Below, one piece after another: positions 4,560 to 6,719 of a stretch of DNA of 6,719 nt. Origin of the DNA: Clostridiales bacterium (GTDB lineage: Bacteria; Bacillota_A; Clostridia; Oscillospirales; Acutalibacteraceae); contig VSOH01000085.1 in NCBI GenBank assembly GCA_009774735.1, forward strand, positions 1-6,719, in the 5' to 3' direction. The notes under the pieces were generated by a model. It did not search any database and was not told the origin of the DNA. It saw only the letters and a program-made list of their open reading frames with translations. The position numbers were made by a program, and so were the translations under genes. Positions within the stretch are counted from its first letter, which is position 1, and every line of letters begins with the position of its first letter.

Positions 4560-5840
4560 TTATTTGTTTCTGTAAATAATAGCTTCTCTTTCAGGTCCGT
4601 TTGAAACCATTGTAATTGGGTAGCCAAGCTCACCCTCGATAAACTCAACATAATCTCTTGTTTCCTGCGGAAGCTCATTATAATCACGGATACCGCGGAT
4701 ATCACAGTGCCAGCCCTTCATTGTTTTCAGCACAGGCTTACACTTTTTAAGTGTCGGAGTAGTCGGGAAGTCCTTCATAATCTCGCCGTCAACCTCATAT
4801 CCAACACAAATCTTGATTTCTTCGAGATATGAAAGACAATCAAGTGCAGTCATAACAACCTGTGTTGCACCCTGGCATTCCACACCATAGCGTGTAGCCA
4901 CACAGTCAAACCAACCAACACGGCGCGGTCTGCCGGTTGTAGCACCAAACTCGCCCTTATCACCGCCGTGGATACGAAGCTCCTGTGCCTCATCCTCATC
5001 AAGAATTTCACTTACAAATTCGCCTGCACCAACTGCTGAAGAATAAGCCTTTGTTACAACAACAATATCCTCAATGCTGTGAGGCGGAAGTCCTGCACCA
5101 ACTGCACCATAGCCTGCAAGCGTTGATGATGATGTAACCATCGGATAGATACCGAAGTCAGGATCCTTAAGTGTACCGAGCTGACCCTCAAGAAGAATGT
5201 TCTTGCCCTCCTTGAGTGCATCTGCAAGATATTTGTGTGTGTCGCATACATAAGGTGCAATCTTTTCCCTGTATTCAACGCAGGTGTTATAAAGCTCTTC
5301 CTCATCAAGCAAAGGCTTGTTATATACATGCTTAAAGGTTAGATTTTTTAATGTGCAGATATTGCTGATTTTTGCTTTCAGGGTTTCGTCGTCAAACAAC
5401 TCATTTACCTGAATACCGATTTTTGCATACTTGTCACTGAAGAAAGGTGCAATACCCGATTTAGTTGAACCGAAAGCATTTTTGCCGAGTCTTTCCTCCT
5501 CATACACATCCTGCAGGATATGATAGGGCATAAGAATCTGTGCTCTTTCGCTGACTAAAAGGTTTGGATTAAGTCCTGCCTTTTTAACATCCTCAAGCTC
5601 GTTCAAGAATTTGTCAATATCAAGTGCAACACCGTTGCCGATAATGCAGGTTGTGTGATCATAGCAAACACCTGACGGCATTAAATGAAAAGCAAATCGT
5701 CCGTGTTCATTGATAATGGTGTGCCCCGCATTAGCACCACCCTGAAATCTTACGACAATGTCACTCTGACCGGCAAACATATCGGTGATTTTACCTTTGC
5801 CTTCATCGCCCCAGTTTGCACCTACAATAGCTCTAACCAT
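4560..5840 (-). CDS. purA: Adenylosuccinate synthetase
   Basis: 426 residues, full length for the family. It joins IMP and aspartate using GTP to make adenylosuccinate, the first committed step from IMP to AMP, in the cytosol. Motifs: P-loop NWGDEGKGK at 9-17 with catalytic Asp12; GGANAGHT at 34-41 with catalytic His40; IMP-site loop FGSTKSGIAPF at 123-133; EGQLGTLKDPDFGIYP at 218-233; VTSSS at 235-239; substrate loop GATTGRPRR at 299-307; CDIRG at 379-383; SNGP at 413-416. Several signature positions differ from E. coli PurA: ANW for TQW, GGANAGHT for a GG-[HN]-NAGHT form, SGIAP for a RGIGP-type loop, and TALD (331-334) where E. coli has TKLD at the guanine site. I recall this variant from other clostridia, so it is a sub-family rather than decay. 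AGGAG (5848-5852) lies 7 nt upstream. Single-gene unit with its own consensus promoter. Confidence 0.96.
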   Translation of the reverse strand: MVRAIVGANWGDEGKGKITDMFAGQSDIVVRFQGGANAGHTIINEHGRFAFHLMPSGVCYDHTTCIIGNGVALDIDKFLNELEDVKKAGLNPNLLVSERAQILMPYHILQDVYEEERLGKNAFGSTKSGIAPFFSDKYAKIGIQVNELFDDETLKAKISNICTLKNLTFKHVYNKPLLDEEELYNTCVEYREKIAPYVCDTHKYLADALKEGKNILLEGQLGTLKDPDFGIYPMVTSSSTLAGYGAVGAGLPPHSIEDIVVVTKAYSSAVGAGEFVSEILDEDEAQELRIHGGDKGEFGATTGRPRRVGWFDCVATRYGVECQGATQVVMTALDCLSYLEEIKICVGYEVDGEIMKDFPTTPTLKKCKPVLKTMKGWHCDIRGIRDYNELPQETRDYVEFIEGELGYPITMVSNGPEREAIIYRNK

Positions 5841-5867
5841 TTTGATTCTCCTAATTTGTTTGTAATA

Positions 5868-5881
5868 GGACTTAGCAGTCC
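5868..5881 (-). other. Small hairpin at the predicted 5' end of the purA message
   Basis: On the minus strand GGACT, a 4-nt loop and AGTCC form a 5-bp stem starting within a few nucleotides of the predicted transcription start (near 5882). Such 5'-terminal stems can protect mRNA. The stem is short, so this is tentative. Confidence 0.35.
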
Positions 5882-5888
5882 ATAGTTA

Positions 5889-5917
5889 ATTATATTATAT
5901 GGTGCAAATATTGTCAA
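5889..5917 (-). promoter_or_regulatory. Perfect-consensus promoter of purA
   Basis: On the minus strand TTGACA (5912-5917) and TATAAT (5889-5894) are separated by exactly 17 nt, the textbook sigma-A promoter with no mismatch. A second TATAAT overlaps it 5 nt upstream. Predicted start near 5882 and a leader of about 42 nt, too short for a riboswitch aptamer. The sequence shows no obvious operator. Confidence 0.88.
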
Positions 5918-5958
5918 TTAAATTATTAACACATAAAAGTATAAAATTTTAGTTATTA

Positions 5959-6002
5959 TTGATGTTGTATTGCATATTTTTTTATGATATGATAGATATA
6001 AT
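5959..6002 (+). promoter_or_regulatory. Promoter region of the GH28 gene, several overlapping boxes
   Basis: Candidate pairs are TTGATG (5959-5964) with TATGAT (5983-5988, spacer 18) and TTGTAT (5965-5970) with TATGAT (5988-5993, spacer 17); a TATAAT at 5997-6002 has no good -35. Which is used cannot be told from sequence. The stretch is diverged from the purA promoter by about 40 bp. Confidence 0.45.
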
Positions 6003-6027
6003 AAAATAATTTTTAGAGGATTTATAT

Positions 6028-6719
6028 ATGAAAATTTATAATGTAATGCAATACGGAGCAAAGGGTGACGGTAAAACAAATGATGCCTTTGCTATCCAGC
6101 ACGCTATAGATGACTGTTCAAAAAACGGCGGCGGTCAGGTTGTACTGCCAAGCGACAGAGTATTCTACAGTGACTCAATCAGACTGAAAGCCAATGTTGA
6201 CCTTCATATTCAGAAGGGTGCAACCATTAAAGCCACAAGCAATATTGACGGTTACATCAGACCAAACAAGCTGATTAATGACCCGAAAACTGCTTTAATC
6301 GGCAACCCTGTTACAGGCAAGCCAAGCTTTGTTTTTATTTATGCATATGAAGCTGACCACTGCACAATCAGCGGTGAGGGTACAATTGATGCAAATGGTC
6401 ATGCATTTGTTGCCAGGAAAGATCAATATTATGTGACAGGTGATTTTTACCCGCGTCCCACAGTTATGTATGTTGAAAAAAGCAATCACATAACTTTCAA
6501 GGACTTTACTGTTGTTGATGCTCCATTCTGGACCCTGCACCCCGCAGGCTGTGATGATGTGCTGATTGACAAAATCAGGATTCTTAATGACCTTGATGTT
6601 GCAAACAGTGACGGAATCGACCCCGACCACTGCTCAAATGTAAGAATACTCGGCTGCCACGTTACCTGTGCTGATGACAGTATCTGCCTTAAGGCTTCAA
6701 AAGGCAACAGTGAATATGG
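6028..6719 (+). CDS. GH28 polygalacturonase-family glycosidase, 3' end cut by the window
   Basis: The first 230 residues of an ORF open to the right edge. The N-terminus MKIYNVMQYGAKGDGKTND is the typical start of the pectin-lyase-like beta-helix fold. NSDGID at 193-198 and ADDSICLK at 215-222 are the GH28 active-site motifs. Asp195, Asp216 and Asp217 have the same 21-residue spacing as Asp180, Asp201 and Asp202 of fungal polygalacturonase. The next motif (G-H-G) would fall about residue 238, beyond the window. There is no signal peptide, so the enzyme is probably intracellular and trims imported galacturonic-acid oligomers, perhaps from the non-reducing end; other GH28 specificities (rhamnogalacturonan, xylogalacturonan) cannot be excluded. 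AGAGGA (6015-6020) is 7 nt before the ATG. It may begin a carbohydrate operon to the right. Confidence 0.9.
   Translation, partial: MKIYNVMQYGAKGDGKTNDAFAIQHAIDDCSKNGGGQVVLPSDRVFYSDSIRLKANVDLHIQKGATIKATSNIDGYIRPNKLINDPKTALIGNPVTGKPSFVFIYAYEADHCTISGEGTIDANGHAFVARKDQYYVTGDFYPRPTVMYVEKSNHITFKDFTVVDAPFWTLHPAGCDDVLIDKIRILNDLDVANSDGIDPDHCSNVRILGCHVTCADDSICLKASKGNSEY

Noticed and set aside
6295..6707. Minus-strand ORFs over the GH28 gene
   Set aside because: The plus frame carries the GH28 active-site motifs with correct spacing, so these are shadows.
1..6719. CRISPR array, tRNA or rRNA gene, insertion sequence, phage attachment site
   Set aside because: No regularly spaced repeats, cloverleaf, transposase or terminal inverted repeats were seen on either strand.

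Overview
The window looks like chromosomal DNA from an AT-leaning Gram-positive anaerobe of the class Clostridia, probably a gut Ruminococcaceae/Oscillospiraceae or Lachnospiraceae relative. This rests on the AT-rich spacers with sigma-A type promoters, AGGAG-type ribosome binding sites, U-tailed hairpin terminators, a clostridial-looking four-cysteine small protein, a clostridial-style adenylosuccinate synthetase and a pectin-type glycosidase. The assignment is inferred; no rRNA or other strong marker is present.

Layout from left to right. (1) Position 1 to about 48: an intrinsic terminator for a plus-strand gene that lies outside the window. (2) 153-2084, minus strand: a tight three-gene operon. 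It has two tandem RimK-like ATP-grasp ligases with a 4-nt ATGA overlap, then a small two-helix membrane protein whose start overlaps the second ligase by 17 nt. The best start of the first ligase (2084) lies only 8 nt below a strong promoter and has no Shine-Dalgarno sequence, so the operon may begin with a leaderless message. (3) 2182-3357, plus strand: a stand-alone AICAR formyltransferase with no IMP cyclohydrolase domain, whose residues resemble the human ATIC domain more than the usual bacterial PurH. Its promoter overlaps the ligase operon promoter. A hairpin and a 59-residue four-cysteine protein follow. (4) 3667-4515, plus strand: a patatin-like lipid hydrolase of the YjjU type with its own promoter. 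(5) A bidirectional terminator separates it from the convergent purA (4560-5840, minus). purA is driven by a consensus TTGACA-17-TATAAT promoter. (6) From 6028 to the right edge: the 5' part of a GH28 polygalacturonase-family gene without a signal peptide.

How the genes fit together. AICAR formyltransferase and PurA belong to purine synthesis, on either side of the IMP branch point, but they are transcribed separately. The cyclohydrolase that must act between them is not in the window. The GH28 gene points to intracellular use of pectin oligomers and may open a carbohydrate locus beyond the right edge. The least explained unit, and the best candidate for something undescribed, is the divergent ATP-grasp/ATP-grasp/membrane-protein operon: two peptide-ligase-like enzymes with no visible substrate gene, the second with altered active-site features.
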